The notes below the pieces were generated by a model that worked only from the letters and a program-made list of their open reading frames with translations, ran no database searches and was not told the DNA's origin. A stretch of DNA of 64,000 bases from Gemmobacter nectariphilus (GTDB lineage: Bacteria > Pseudomonadota > Alphaproteobacteria > Rhodobacterales > Rhodobacteraceae): NCBI GenBank assembly GCA_020721445.1, contig DYMU01000012.1, positions 1 through 64,000 of the forward strand, given 5' to 3'. Below are positions 17,395 through 26,188 of this stretch, piece by piece. The stretch's first letter is position 1; each line of letters starts with the position of its first letter. The translations under genes and the position numbers were made by a program.

Positions 17395-19577
17395 CCGATT
17401 TCACCATGATCCTTGACGCCGATGGCGTTGCCACAATCACCTGGGATGTGCCGGGCAAGTCGATGAACGTGATGTCGCTTGCGGGCTTTGCAGAACTGAA
17501 CGCGCATATCGACACGGCACTGGCCGATGCGGCGGTGAAAGGGATCATCATCACGAGCGGCAAGAAGGATTTTGCCGGCGGGATGGATCTGAACGTGATC
17601 GCCAAGATGCGCGATGACGGCGGGGCCGAGGGCATCTTTACCGGCGTCATGCAGATGCACCAGATCCTGCGCAAGATCGAGCGTGCCGGGATGGACCCAA
17701 AAACGCTGAAAGGCGGCAAGCCGATAGTCGCCGCCTTGCCCGGCACCGCGCTTGGCATCGGTCTGGAACTGCCGCTGGCATGCCACCGCATCATTGCCGC
17801 CGATAACCCGAAGGCCAAGATCGGCCTGCCGGAAATCATGGTCGGCATCTTCCCCGGCGCTGGCGGCACCACGCGCTTGGTGCGCAAGATGGGCGCGATG
17901 ATGGCGGCCCCCTTTCTGCTGGAGGGCAAGCTGTCCGACCCCAAGGCGGCCAAGGCGGGCGGAATCATTGACGAGGTGGTCGCGCCCGAAGATCTGCTGA
18001 CCCGCGCAAAAGACTGGGTGCTGTCGACAAAAGAGGCCGATCTGGTGAAACCCTGGGATGCCAAGGGCTACAAGATGCCCGGCGGCACGCCCTATCACCC
18101 CGCAGGCTACATGACCTTTGTCGGGGCCAATGCCATGGCGCTGGGCAAGACCATGGGGGTTTATCCCGCCGCCAAGGCCCTGCTGGGTGCGGTCTATGAA
18201 GGCGCTTTGGTGCCCTTTGACGTGGCCCTGAAGATCGAGGCGCGGCAGTTCACCAGCGTCTTGATGAACCCATCCTCGACCGCGATGATCCGCAGCCTGT
18301 TCATCAACAAGGAAGCCTTGGAAAAAGGCGCAAACCGCCCGGACGCGCCGGATCAGACCGTGAGAAAGGTCGGCATCATCGGCGCGGGCATGATGGGGGC
18401 AGGCATCGCCTATGTCAGCGCCAATGCCGGGATCGAGGTGGTGCTGATCGACGCGGCGCAAGACGCCGCCGATCGGGGAAAAGCCCATTCCGCGGCGCTG
18501 CTGGACAAGGGCATCCAGCGCCGGAAGGTGACGGTCGAGAAAAAGGCCGAAGTTCTGGCCCGCATCACCGCCACCACCGATTACGCCGCCCTTTCGGGGT
18601 GTGACCTGATCGTCGAAGCGGTGTTCGAAGACCCAAAGGTGAAAGCCGAGGTGACGGCGCGGGTCGAAGCCGCCACCGGCCCCGACTGCATCTTCGCCAC
18701 CAACACCTCGACCCTGCCGATCAGCAGCCTGGCCAAGGCAAGCGGGCGACCCGATCAGTTCATCGGCATCCACTTCTTCAGCCCGGTGGACAAGATGATG
18801 CTGGTCGAAATCATCCGCGGCAAACAGACCGGCGACCGTGCCGTGGCATGCGCGCTGGATTTCGTGCGCCAGATCCGCAAGACCCCCATCGTGGTGAACG
18901 ACGCGCGGTTCTTCTACGCCAACCGCTGCATCATTCCCTACATCAACGAAGGCATCCGCATGGTGGCCGAAGGGGTGGAACCGGCGCTGGTGGAAAACGC
19001 CGCCAAACTGGTCGGCATGCCGCTGGGTCCGCTGCAACTGGTGGACGAAACCTCGATTGATCTGGGCGTCAAGATCGCCCGCGCCACCCGCGCCGCCATG
19101 GGGGATGCCTATCCAGATGGCGCAGTAGATGCGGTGCTGTTCTGGATGGCCGATCAGGGCCGCCTGGGAAAAAAGGCCAACGCGGGCTTTTATGCCTATG
19201 ACGACGCAGGCAAGCGCCAAGGGCTGTGGGAGGGCCTTGCCAGCCAATACCCGGTCGCCAAGGATCAGCCCGACCTGACGCTGGTTCAGCACCGCCTGCT
19301 GATGGCGCAGGTGCTGGAGGCGGTGCGGGCGCTGCAAGACGGCGTGCTGACCGACATCCGCGAAGGCGATGTGGGGGCAATCCTGGGCTGGGGCTTCGCG
19401 CCATGGTCAGGTGGCCCGTTCGGCTGGCTTGACATCATCGGCGCGGCGCGGGCGGTCGAGATCTGCGATGCCCTGACCGCCAGCTTTGGCGCACGCTTTG
19501 CCGCACCAGCTCTGCTGCGTGACATGGCGGCCTCTGGGGCCACCTTATACGGCAAGACCGCCCGCCAAGCGGCCTAG
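17391..19577 (+). CDS. fadJ: Fatty-acid oxidation multifunctional protein (enoyl-CoA hydratase / 3-hydroxyacyl-CoA dehydrogenase)
   Basis: This 728-residue bifunctional beta-oxidation enzyme has an N-terminal crotonase domain (residues about 5-300). Its two candidate catalytic Glu residues lie in GLELPLACHR and GLPEIMVGIFPGAGGTT. An NAD-binding 3-hydroxyacyl-CoA dehydrogenase domain (GAGMMGAGIAYVSA near 330) has the HFFSPVDKM histidine motif, and C-terminal dehydrogenase repeats follow. Length matches FadJ/FadB. Its ATG overlaps the stop of the NTF2-like gene. The 3' end overlaps the convergent Hint-domain gene by 4 bp. Confidence 0.94.
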   Translation: MTDFTMILDADGVATITWDVPGKSMNVMSLAGFAELNAHIDTALADAAVKGIIITSGKKDFAGGMDLNVIAKMRDDGGAEGIFTGVMQMHQILRKIERAGMDPKTLKGGKPIVAALPGTALGIGLELPLACHRIIAADNPKAKIGLPEIMVGIFPGAGGTTRLVRKMGAMMAAPFLLEGKLSDPKAAKAGGIIDEVVAPEDLLTRAKDWVLSTKEADLVKPWDAKGYKMPGGTPYHPAGYMTFVGANAMALGKTMGVYPAAKALLGAVYEGALVPFDVALKIEARQFTSVLMNPSSTAMIRSLFINKEALEKGANRPDAPDQTVRKVGIIGAGMMGAGIAYVSANAGIEVVLIDAAQDAADRGKAHSAALLDKGIQRRKVTVEKKAEVLARITATTDYAALSGCDLIVEAVFEDPKVKAEVTARVEAATGPDCIFATNTSTLPISSLAKASGRPDQFIGIHFFSPVDKMMLVEIIRGKQTGDRAVACALDFVRQIRKTPIVVNDARFFYANRCIIPYINEGIRMVAEGVEPALVENAAKLVGMPLGPLQLVDETSIDLGVKIARATRAAMGDAYPDGAVDAVLFWMADQGRLGKKANAGFYAYDDAGKRQGLWEGLASQYPVAKDQPDLTLVQHRLLMAQVLEAVRALQDGVLTDIREGDVGAILGWGFAPWSGGPFGWLDIIGAARAVEICDALTASFGARFAAPALLRDMAASGATLYGKTARQAA

Positions 19578-20194
19578 GGGATGAACCCCGGCAGGTGCTG
19601 GCCCGCCGCGCGCAGGGCGGCACCTGCCTCTTCGGCCATCAGGCAGGCCACCAGATGCCGGGCTTGCGCCAACGTATAGGGCGTATGAACCGGCGCATGC
19701 CAGTCTGTTGCCTCCATCGTGTCACCGGGACAGGACAACAGCACAGCCCGGCTGGCATACACGATCTGCGGACTGGCAAATTGCAGCTGCATGACGCCAG
19801 ACCCGGCTGCGGGGCGGCAGCGGGTGATGCCGCGCCATCCTTGCAGTGCCTGCGCCGGCAGCAAGGCGAAGGGATCGCCAAACAACACCTCGGCAAGGTC
19901 AGCCTCGATCAGCAGCTTTTGTTCAGGCAGCAAGGTAAGCTCGTCGCGGTTGTCCAGCGCCCAAGGCGGCACCAGCACCGGCCAAAGCGCGGCAGGCCCT
20001 TCGCTCAGCGCCAGACGCTGCGCCCGCAAAACCGGCTGTGGCCCGGCGTCAAAGGTCATAACCCGCGCCCCCGGCACCAGATCCCCGGCCGGAACCCAAC
20101 CTTGCGGCGTGGCAATGCGGGTGGCCGCAAGGATGCCTTCGGCCACAACCGAAGGCCCGGTTTGCTCTGCATGTTGCGACCCCAGCCAGACCAT
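19574..20194 (-). CDS. Hint-domain (Hedgehog/intein type) protein without the catalytic cysteine
   Basis: This 206-residue protein matches the Hint_2 domain common in Rhodobacterales. TRIATPQGWVPAGDLVPGARV is the classic start of the fold, and LLPEQKLLIEADLAEVLFG is the downstream block. In self-processing Hint domains a Cys stands just before the TxIAT motif. Here the residues are EGILAATRIAT, with no Cys, so autoproteolysis looks lost or never present. It stands alone, convergent with fadJ. The function of stand-alone Hint_2 proteins is not established. Confidence 0.83.
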   Translation of the reverse strand: MVWLGSQHAEQTGPSVVAEGILAATRIATPQGWVPAGDLVPGARVMTFDAGPQPVLRAQRLALSEGPAALWPVLVPPWALDNRDELTLLPEQKLLIEADLAEVLFGDPFALLPAQALQGWRGITRCRPAAGSGVMQLQFASPQIVYASRAVLLSCPGDTMEATDWHAPVHTPYTLAQARHLVACLMAEEAGAALRAAGQHLPGFIP

Positions 20195-20320
20195 GCCCGT
20201 TCCTGTTTCCCGCCCGTTGCTGCCCGGATGTGGCGGCAGACGACACCGGCCAGACGTGTGCGTTACACTTGCGTCAAGGCCGCAACCGGGCCCGACCGCG
20301 GCAGAAGCGTGGCAAACCGA

Positions 20321-20983
20321 TCAAGATGCGTTCAACCCGTCAAAGCCATAGCCAAAGCGTGCAATATCCTCGGCGCACAGATCGGCGATCAGCGCGGCAT
20401 CGCGATCACTGTAATAGCGCCGCCAATCGGCCCCGCGGTCAGACATGTTCGTGCGCGGCACCGCAAGACGAAGCCCCAGATGCGCCTCGAACGGGGCAAG
20501 GTCGTGGGCCAGAACCTCCAGCCGCGCGAACAGACAGGCGCGTTCCACGCCCGCGGCATCGCGCATATAGGCGCCGTAAGGCCAAAGCTGAAACCCGATC
20601 CGGGTTTGCGGATGGTTGAGAAAGCCCGAAAAGTCCTGCGTTCTGGCCAGACCCACCGCCGGATGGGCAAATGACTGCGCGCGCAGCCAGTGGTAATAGC
20701 TGACCGCCCGATCCCATGGATTGCGTACCACTGTGAACGTGAAGAAACGGGCCACTTCTTCCGGCGTTACCAACCCGTCGATATCGGCCAAGGTGGAATG
20801 TTTCCACAACCGCCCGGCTGTCTTGACACCCTGCAACCGGCCCTTGCGCGCCCGGGCTTTTGGGGTGTCGCCAATCAGGATGTCGTCTTTCAAAGCCCGT
20901 GCCTCAAGCGCGATTGACAGCGCCGTGCCCCCGGTCTTGGGGATATGCACAAAGATATACCGCCGCCCCCGGGAAATGATCAT
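20321..20983 (-). CDS. Sulfotransferase family protein (Sulfotransfer_2 type)
   Basis: This 220-residue protein has the PAPS 5'-phosphosulfate loop FVHIPKTGGTALS (residues 11-23) and the 3'-phosphate motif VVRNPWDRAVSYY (about 91-103). Both are typical of sulfotransferase family 2 proteins of alphaproteobacteria. Start ATG 20983 is chosen because the motif lies 11 residues in, as usual; a longer upstream frame would run into the repeat element. The acceptor (polysaccharide or lipid) is unknown. Confidence 0.87.
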   Translation of the reverse strand: MIISRGRRYIFVHIPKTGGTALSIALEARALKDDILIGDTPKARARKGRLQGVKTAGRLWKHSTLADIDGLVTPEEVARFFTFTVVRNPWDRAVSYYHWLRAQSFAHPAVGLARTQDFSGFLNHPQTRIGFQLWPYGAYMRDAAGVERACLFARLEVLAHDLAPFEAHLGLRLAVPRTNMSDRGADWRRYYSDRDAALIADLCAEDIARFGYGFDGLNAS

Positions 20984-21011
20984 GCGGTGACCCAAGGACA
21001 GGGGCCGCCCT

Positions 21012-21161
21012 CGGGGGCATCGAGCCCCCGTGGCCGGCGTTGCCACGGATAGACCCATCCGGTCATCGCGCTGATGGTATTGCTGCTTGCCAAATACTCC
21101 CGCCGGAGGCTTCGACAGATGCCAAAGGTCGCTCCGCGGGGAGTATTTCCCAAAGCAGCAA
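21012..21161. repeat. Intergenic palindromic repeat, copy C
   Basis: A CGGGGGC/GCCCCCG hairpin (21012-21030) is followed by an inverted pair. One arm is at 21080-21100, read in reverse as GGAGTATTT then AAGCAGCAA. The other is at 21140-21161 (GGAGTATTT then AAAGCAGCAA). Between them lies a second GC-rich inner palindrome (CCGCCGGAGG and GCTCCGCGG). It is a diverged member of the repeat family found at four other loci, and it sits between two minus-strand genes. Confidence 0.7.
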
Positions 21162-21169
21162 ACATCGGG

Positions 21170-22117
21170 TCACACTGCGTTTGGCAACGGCGCACCATCG
21201 GCAAAGGCGATCAGATTGGCGACCGCCATCAGCCCCATCGCCGTGCGGACCTCCAGCGCCGCCGTGCCCAGATGCGGCAGCAGGGTGACATTTTCCATCG
21301 CGCACAGGGCGGCGGGAACCTGGGGTTCGTGTTCGTAGACATCAAGCCCGGCCCCGGCAATGGCCCCGCTTTGCAGCGCTGCGATCAGGGCAGCCTCGTC
21401 CACCACATCGCCGCGGCTGATGTTGATCAAAATTCCCTGCGGCGGCATCTGGGACAGGACTTCGGCATTGATCAGGTGATGGGTGGCAGCCCCCCCCGGC
21501 ACGGCGACCACCACGACATCGGCGGCCATCGCCTCGGCCATCGGCACCTGTCGGGCAGGCACGCCCGGATCGGCCACGGGCGAGCGATTGTAAAACACCA
21601 CCTGCATGCCAAAGCCAGCCTGTGCGCGGCGGGCGATGGCGCGGCCGATCCGGCCCATGCCGATGATGCCCAGCCGCTTGCCCGACACATGCATCCCCAG
21701 AAGTTGCGTCGGATGCCAGCCTTCCCACCGACCGGCGCGGACCAGACGTTCGCCCTCACCGGCGCGGCGGGCGGTCATCAGGATCAGCGTCAGGGCAATA
21801 TCGGCGGTGGCATCGGTCACGGCACCGGGGGTGTTGCTGACGGCCAGACCCGCGGCACGTGCGGCGGCCACGTCGATATGGTTGTAGCCCACACCGAAAT
21901 TGGCCAACAGGCGGGCACGCGGCACCGGCACATCGGCAAAGACATCGGCGAGGTAACGGTCGCCCAGCGTGGGCAGGATCAGGTCAAAGTCGCGCAGGCT
22001 GTCGCGCAATTCCGCCGCCGACATGGGCAGGGTGCTGGCCCGGGCAGTCACGTCAAATCGGGCCCGCGCGGCGTGCATCACGGCATCGGGCAAGGGTCGG
22101 GTGATCAGCAGGTTCAT
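21170..22117 (-). CDS. D-isomer specific 2-hydroxyacid dehydrogenase (glyoxylate/hydroxypyruvate reductase-like)
   Basis: This 315-residue NAD(P)-dependent dehydrogenase has GIIGMGRIGRAIARRAQ as its dinucleotide-binding loop. The catalytic Arg lies in INISRGDVVDEAALI, the Glu in DVYEHEP and the His in LLPHLGTA. It reduces glyoxylate, hydroxypyruvate or a related 2-keto acid; the exact substrate cannot be assigned. ATG 22117, preceded by GGAAGGA, overlaps the csaA stop (TGATG), making this the last gene of the ybjN-proC-csaA operon. Confidence 0.92.
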   Translation of the reverse strand: MNLLITRPLPDAVMHAARARFDVTARASTLPMSAAELRDSLRDFDLILPTLGDRYLADVFADVPVPRARLLANFGVGYNHIDVAAARAAGLAVSNTPGAVTDATADIALTLILMTARRAGEGERLVRAGRWEGWHPTQLLGMHVSGKRLGIIGMGRIGRAIARRAQAGFGMQVVFYNRSPVADPGVPARQVPMAEAMAADVVVVAVPGGAATHHLINAEVLSQMPPQGILINISRGDVVDEAALIAALQSGAIAGAGLDVYEHEPQVPAALCAMENVTLLPHLGTAALEVRTAMGLMAVANLIAFADGAPLPNAV

Positions 22118-22449
22118 CAAAACATCCTTCCGCCATCAGGCACGGTTTGGTCTGGCGACAGCAGAACAACTTCTCCATCCGCATCAGGCACACCCAATAT
22201 CAGCACTTCGGACAGCACCTTGCCGATCTGGCGTGGCGGGAAGTTGACCACGCCCACCACTTGCCGCCCGACCAGGCCCTGGACTGTATAGTGCCGGGTG
22301 ATCTGCGCGCTGGAGCGTTTCTCGCCGATACCGGGCCCGAAATCCACCCACAGCTTGATGGCGGGTTTGCGCGCCTCGGGGAAGGGTTCGGCGCGGGTGA
22401 TGGTGCCGACGCGGATATCGACCTTTTGGAAATCGTCGTAGCTGATCAT
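22117..22449 (-). CDS. csaA: CsaA-type tRNA-binding protein
   Basis: This 110-residue OB-fold protein of the CsaA/EMAP-II-like tRNA-binding family has DIRVGTITRAEPFPEARKPAIKL at the N-terminus and VVGVVNFPPRQIGKVLSEVLILG in the centre. CsaA has been described as a secretion-related chaperone and as a tRNA-binding protein. Length is normal. It overlaps proC at its start (ATGA) and the hydroxyacid dehydrogenase at its end. Confidence 0.92.
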   Translation of the reverse strand: MISYDDFQKVDIRVGTITRAEPFPEARKPAIKLWVDFGPGIGEKRSSAQITRHYTVQGLVGRQVVGVVNFPPRQIGKVLSEVLILGVPDADGEVVLLSPDQTVPDGGRMF

Positions 22450-23273
22450 TTGCCCAGTTCCCGCCCCCGGTCAGCCGCCGCCTTGACCGCGCGGCGCAAC
22501 AGCGGCGCAAAGCCGGTGTCCGGGTCCATCAGCACCGACAGCGCCGCCGCCGTGGTGCCACCGGGCGAGGTGACGTTGATCCGCAACTGCGCAGCACTTT
22601 CCGGGGCGCGGTGCGCCAACTCACCCGCCCCGGTGACCGTGGCGCGGGCCAGTTGCATCGCCATGGTGGTGGGCAGCCCCTCGGCCTCACCCGCGGCGGC
22701 AAGAGCTTCGATCAGGTGGAACACATAGGCCGGGCCGGAGCCGGAAACGGCGGTGACCGCGTCCATCTGTTCTTCCGCCTCCAGCCGAACCACCTGACCC
22801 ACGGCGGACAGCAGGTCTTGGGCCAGGTCCAGATCGGCGGGGCCGCAGGCACCATTGCCAACAATCGCCGTGATCCCGCGACCCACGGCGGCAGGCGTAT
22901 TGGGCATGGCGCGCACGATGTGGGTCGCGGCCCCAAACACCGCCTCGTAACTGGCAAGCGTGGTGCCAGCGGCCACAGTCAGGATCAGTGTGTCGCCGCC
23001 GCCCAAGCCCGCAATCTGCGGCAGCGCCGCACCCATCATCTGCGGCTTGACGGCAATCAGCACAACGGCGGGGGCTTGGGGCATGCCGTCGTTCAGGTGA
23101 ATGCCCTTGCGCACCAGCCCCTTGACCCAGTCCGACGGCTGCGGGTCCACCACCCATGTGGCCCCCAGCGACAGGCCCCGGCCAATCCAGCCTTCCAGCA
23201 GGGCCGAGCCCATCTTGCCGCAGCCCAGCAGCACCATGCCGCGGCGGTTTATCAGATCAAGTTGCATCATCAT
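22446..23273 (-). CDS. proC: Pyrroline-5-carboxylate reductase
   Basis: This enzyme of about 275 residues makes L-proline from pyrroline-5-carboxylate with NAD(P)H. The Rossmann loop is VLLGCGKMGSALLEGW, and VRAMPNTPAAVGRG and VTAVSGSGPAYVFH are ProC signatures, as is VTSPGGTTAAAL at the C-terminus. Three consecutive ATGs (23273, 23270, 23267) are possible; spacing from the GGGG ribosome binding site favours the third. The CCCCG/CGGGG hairpin at 23274-23289 contains that GGGG and could mask it. The gene is in an operon with ybjN-like and csaA. Confidence 0.94.
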   Translation of the reverse strand: MMMQLDLINRRGMVLLGCGKMGSALLEGWIGRGLSLGATWVVDPQPSDWVKGLVRKGIHLNDGMPQAPAVVLIAVKPQMMGAALPQIAGLGGGDTLILTVAAGTTLASYEAVFGAATHIVRAMPNTPAAVGRGITAIVGNGACGPADLDLAQDLLSAVGQVVRLEAEEQMDAVTAVSGSGPAYVFHLIEALAAAGEAEGLPTTMAMQLARATVTGAGELAHRAPESAAQLRINVTSPGGTTAAALSVLMDPDTGFAPLLRRAVKAAADRGRELGK

Positions 23274-23295
23274 CCCCGTCTTTGCGGGGCAGAGG

Positions 23296-23799
23296 TTAGG
23301 CCCGACCGTAAGCCTCGGCAATGGCGACTTTCATCGCATCGGCCGGGGATCTGTCGCCCCAGCCGACCAGTTGGAACGCCGGGTAAAAGCGTTCCGCCGC
23401 CATCACCGCGCTGGAGATCAGCCGGTCAATCTGCTCTGGCCCGGCCACCTGCCCGCCCGCCAGCACCAGACCATAGCGCCAGACCATCAGTTTTTGTTCT
23501 GCCCAATAGGTGAAAGCTCCGGTCCAGACCATGTCGTTGCAGCGGTTCAACAGATCATAAAGTGCGGGCATCTTGCCGTCTGGCGGCTCCATCTCGAAGG
23601 TGCAGATCAGGCGCAGGGTTTCATCCTGCGCCGACCAGGCCAGGGTCAGCGAATAGGTGCGCCATTGCCCTTCAACCGCCATGGCGATCTGGTCATCGGT
23701 GATCCGGTCAAACTCCCAGTCATGGTGTTCGGCCAGGGTCTCGACGATGTCGATCGGATGCACGTCGTCTGTCGACAGGAATTCTTCGGTTAGTGACAT
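23296..23799 (-). CDS. YbjN domain-containing protein
   Basis: This 167-residue cytoplasmic protein of the YbjN family has a type III secretion chaperone-like fold. Motifs include PIDIVETLAEHHDWEFDRITDDQIAMAVEGQWRTYSL and LICTFEMEPPDGKMPALYDLLN, typical of the alphaproteobacterial subgroup that precedes proC. Function is unknown; YbjN has been linked to motility and stress in enterobacteria. It is the first gene of the ybjN-proC-csaA-dehydrogenase operon, and 22 bp separate it from the first ATG of proC. Confidence 0.85.
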   Translation of the reverse strand: MSLTEEFLSTDDVHPIDIVETLAEHHDWEFDRITDDQIAMAVEGQWRTYSLTLAWSAQDETLRLICTFEMEPPDGKMPALYDLLNRCNDMVWTGAFTYWAEQKLMVWRYGLVLAGGQVAGPEQIDRLISSAVMAAERFYPAFQLVGWGDRSPADAMKVAIAEAYGRA

Positions 23800-24096
23800 T
23801 GCCCGGCCTCTTTATGATGCCTCTCGTTGGAACGAACCCACGAGATGCTGGGTGTCTGGCAAGCGCTGCGTATGCCCAACGCAGCCCTTACTAGATATGG
23901 TGTTGCAGAAGCGAAAGCCTGTAAAGTGATTTCTTGCGAAATCTTCTGTGGACAAGTCGGGTGTGTGTGGCCTGTCCCGAAAAACCGCTGTCAGGGATCG
24001 ACCGCATGTGCGTGCAGCCGCAAAGGCAGCAGCGATGTCTGAGGCCGGGGGGGGCAATGGCGACTGAAGAAGATGCGGATCGTCGTCAGCGCAGCG
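23800..24096. other. Gene-free 297-bp spacer between ybjN-like and ugpC ends
   Basis: No credible gene is seen. The stretch should carry the promoter and leader of the ybjN-proC operon on the minus strand. Two hairpins are visible: GATTTC/GAAATC with a 4-nt loop at 23928-23943, and TCTCGT/ACGAGA at 23822-23845 in the leader. The right part is the downstream region of ugpC and shows no strong terminator. Confidence 0.5.
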
Positions 24097-25134
24097 TCAG
24101 TTCAGGCGCAGGCCTTCTGGCGAGAACACATGCAGTGCGGCAGGGTCGGCACGCAGGGGCATTTGCGCCCCGGGTTTCGGTGTCAGGCCGCCCGGCAGCC
24201 GCGCGAGGATCGGTTCCGTGCCGACATGGCCGTGCAGAAAGGTATCGGCCCCGTGCGGCTCGACAAGTCTGACGCGAAATTGGGCGTCCGCATCGGGCGT
24301 CGGATGCAGATGTTCGGGACGAATGCCCAGTTGAACCGGACCATCGGGCAGATCAACCGGCATCTCACCCAAGGCCGAGCACAGGCGCCGGGCCCGGACC
24401 TGTGCCGGCATCAGGTTCATGCTCGGCGCGCCGATAAAGCGGGCAACAAAGGTGTTGGCGGGGCGGGAATACAGGTCCAGCGGCGCACCGATCTGTTCGA
24501 CCTTGCCACCATTCATCACGACAAGAACGTCGCCCATCGTCATCGCCTCGATCTGGTCATGCGTGACATAAAGCGTGGTGGTGCCCAACCGCTGTTGCAG
24601 CGTGCGGATTTCCAGACGCATCTCGCCGCGCAACTGGGCATCAAGGTTCGACAACGGCTCGTCGAACAAGAACAGGTCAGGCTCGCGCACAATCGCACGG
24701 CCCATGGCCACCCGCTGACGCTGCCCCCCTGACAGGGCGCGCGGCTTCTTGGCCAGATGATCGGTCAGCCGCAGCAAGGCCGCCGTGTCACGCACCTTGC
24801 GGTCAATCTCGGACCGGCCTTCGCCACGGATTTCCATGCCCAGCGCGATGTTGCGCGCCACCGACAGGTGCGGCAGCAGGGCATAGTTCTGAAAAACCAT
24901 GGAGACCTTGCGCCCCGACGGTGGCAGCCGCGTCACCTCATGCCCGGCAATGCTGATCTGGCCACTGTCCGGGGTTTCCAGCCCGGCCACAAGCCGCAGC
25001 AAAGTGGACTTTCCGCATCCCGATGGCCCGACCACAACGCAAAACTGACCCGCCAGAACCGTCAGATCCAACGCAGACAGAACCGGCGTCTTGCCAAAGC
25101 TTTTTGTCACGCCCCGCAGGATCAACCCGGTCAT
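24097..25134 (-). CDS. ugpC: UgpC/MalK-type ABC transporter ATP-binding protein (glycerol-3-phosphate or glycerophosphodiester import)
   Basis: This 345-residue ATPase of the carbohydrate-uptake CUT1 class has Walker A GPSGCGKS (36-43), signature LSGGQ (134-138), Walker B LFLFDE (154-159) and a C-terminal OB/regulatory domain with LGIRPEHL. Start ATG 25134 is at the natural family start. It is divergent from ugpA across a 175-bp spacer that carries Pho-box-like repeats in both directions. The Ugp assignment rests on the permease/binding-protein set and the downstream GpdQ-like phosphodiesterase; a different CUT1 substrate is possible. Confidence 0.86.
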   Translation of the reverse strand: MTGLILRGVTKSFGKTPVLSALDLTVLAGQFCVVVGPSGCGKSTLLRLVAGLETPDSGQISIAGHEVTRLPPSGRKVSMVFQNYALLPHLSVARNIALGMEIRGEGRSEIDRKVRDTAALLRLTDHLAKKPRALSGGQRQRVAMGRAIVREPDLFLFDEPLSNLDAQLRGEMRLEIRTLQQRLGTTTLYVTHDQIEAMTMGDVLVVMNGGKVEQIGAPLDLYSRPANTFVARFIGAPSMNLMPAQVRARRLCSALGEMPVDLPDGPVQLGIRPEHLHPTPDADAQFRVRLVEPHGADTFLHGHVGTEPILARLPGGLTPKPGAQMPLRADPAALHVFSPEGLRLN

Positions 25135-25177
25135 TTCGCATACCCCTTGCCTGATGCGACGGGCATAGGCGGGCGGT

Positions 25178-25195
25178 GTGACATCGGTGTGAAAG
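25178..25195 (-). promoter_or_regulatory. Pho-box-like direct repeat upstream of ugpC
   Basis: Read on the minus strand the site is CTTTCAC-ACCG-ATGTCAC, two 7-mers spaced by 4 bp. This is the 11-bp layout of PhoB boxes (CTGTCAT-N4-CTGTCAC type). TATGCC, about 10 bp further downstream (25162-25167), is positioned like a -10 element. It lies 44 bp before the ugpC start. Confidence 0.6.
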
Positions 25196-25208
25196 GAATA
25201 ATTCGAAG

Positions 25209-25248
25209 GCTTCACGCAACATTCACAGCAAATCCACGGGAAGTTCAC
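25209..25248 (+). promoter_or_regulatory. Four in-phase Pho-box-like repeats upstream of ugpAEB-gpdQ
   Basis: Four 7-mers spaced by 4 bp occur in perfect 11-bp phase: GCTTCAC (25209), CATTCAC (25220), AATCCAC (25231) and AGTTCAC (25242). Each keeps the TNCAC core of a PhoB half-site. The array ends about 60 bp before the ugpA ATG. PhoB control of ugp genes is well known in other proteobacteria; here it is inferred from the repeats. Confidence 0.6.
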
Positions 25249-25309
25249 CGCGTCACCATGCAGCCGTTGCACAGCTTGGCTCTGGTCGCGCGCACACCGG
25301 GGGGATGCA

Positions 25310-26188
25310 ATGCAGCAAAAGACGGCACCAATGATGCAAACGGTGGGGCTGCTTGCGCCGTCTTTGGTGTTTCTGGTGCTGTTCACCTACTGGCCGATGC
25401 TGCAATCGGTGTGGCAATCGCTGCGGATTGAAAGCTTCGGGTCCGATGAGGTCACCTTTGGTCTTGGCAACTTCCAACGGCTATGGACCGACGACAGTTT
25501 TCAACAGGCCGCGCTGAACAACCTTGTCTATGCCCTTGGCACAATCGTGCCCGGCATTGTGATCGCACTTGCCCTTGCAGTTGGCCTGCAAGAGGCGACC
25601 CGGTTGAACGCCGCCCTGCGGGCAATCGTGTATTTTCCAGTGCTGATCCCGCTGGTGGCGGCGGCGGCTTTGTTTTCCTTTGTGTTTTTGCCCGGCATCG
25701 GGCTGCTGGACTGGCATCTTGCCAAGCTGGGCATGGCGCAGATCAACTGGCTGGGCAATCCGAAGGTGGCGCTGTGGTCGCTGATCGGGCTGACGGTGTG
25801 GAAGAACGCTGGCTATTACATGCTGTTCTTTCTGGCCGGTTTGCAGGCGATCCCGAATGATCTGTACGAGGCGACACGGATTGAAGGCGCCGGGGTCATC
25901 GGGCGCTTTCGCCGGGTGACGCTGCCGCTGTTGGGGCCCACCTTCGCCTTTGTCTTCGTGATCGCGTTGATCAATGCGGTGACACAAATCGACCATGTGG
26001 TGGTGCTGACCAAGGGCGGGCCATCCGACAGCACCAACCTTTTGTTGTTCTACATCTATCAGCAGGCGCATGAGAATCTGGACTATGGCAAGGCCGCGGC
26101 GGCCACCGTGGTGACCCTGGCGCTGTTGCTGGCCCTGTCGCTGACCTCGCTGCGCAGCCTTGAACGCGGGGTGCATTATGAAAGCTGA
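25310..26188 (+). CDS. ugpA: UgpA-type ABC transporter permease
   Basis: This 292-residue inner-membrane protein of the MalF/UgpA permease class has six or so hydrophobic segments. The cytoplasmic EAA loop is YEATRIEGAGVIGRFRRVTLPLL, which contacts the ATPase. The ATG at 25310 follows GGGGGG. Its end overlaps ugpE by 11 bp. With ugpE it should form the membrane channel of the importer. Confidence 0.87.
   Translation: MQQKTAPMMQTVGLLAPSLVFLVLFTYWPMLQSVWQSLRIESFGSDEVTFGLGNFQRLWTDDSFQQAALNNLVYALGTIVPGIVIALALAVGLQEATRLNAALRAIVYFPVLIPLVAAAALFSFVFLPGIGLLDWHLAKLGMAQINWLGNPKVALWSLIGLTVWKNAGYYMLFFLAGLQAIPNDLYEATRIEGAGVIGRFRRVTLPLLGPTFAFVFVIALINAVTQIDHVVVLTKGGPSDSTNLLLFYIYQQAHENLDYGKAAAATVVTLALLLALSLTSLRSLERGVHYES

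Noticed and set aside
23888-23903. NrdR-box-like palindrome TTACTAGATATGGTGT
   Set aside because: Only a single imperfect copy is present, whereas NrdR boxes occur in pairs, and no ribonucleotide reductase gene is near. It may be part of a promoter.
23947-23955. DnaA-box-like TGTGGACAA
   Set aside because: One mismatch to the consensus and a single copy; no cluster of boxes, AT-rich unwinding region or replication gene, so no origin is claimed.
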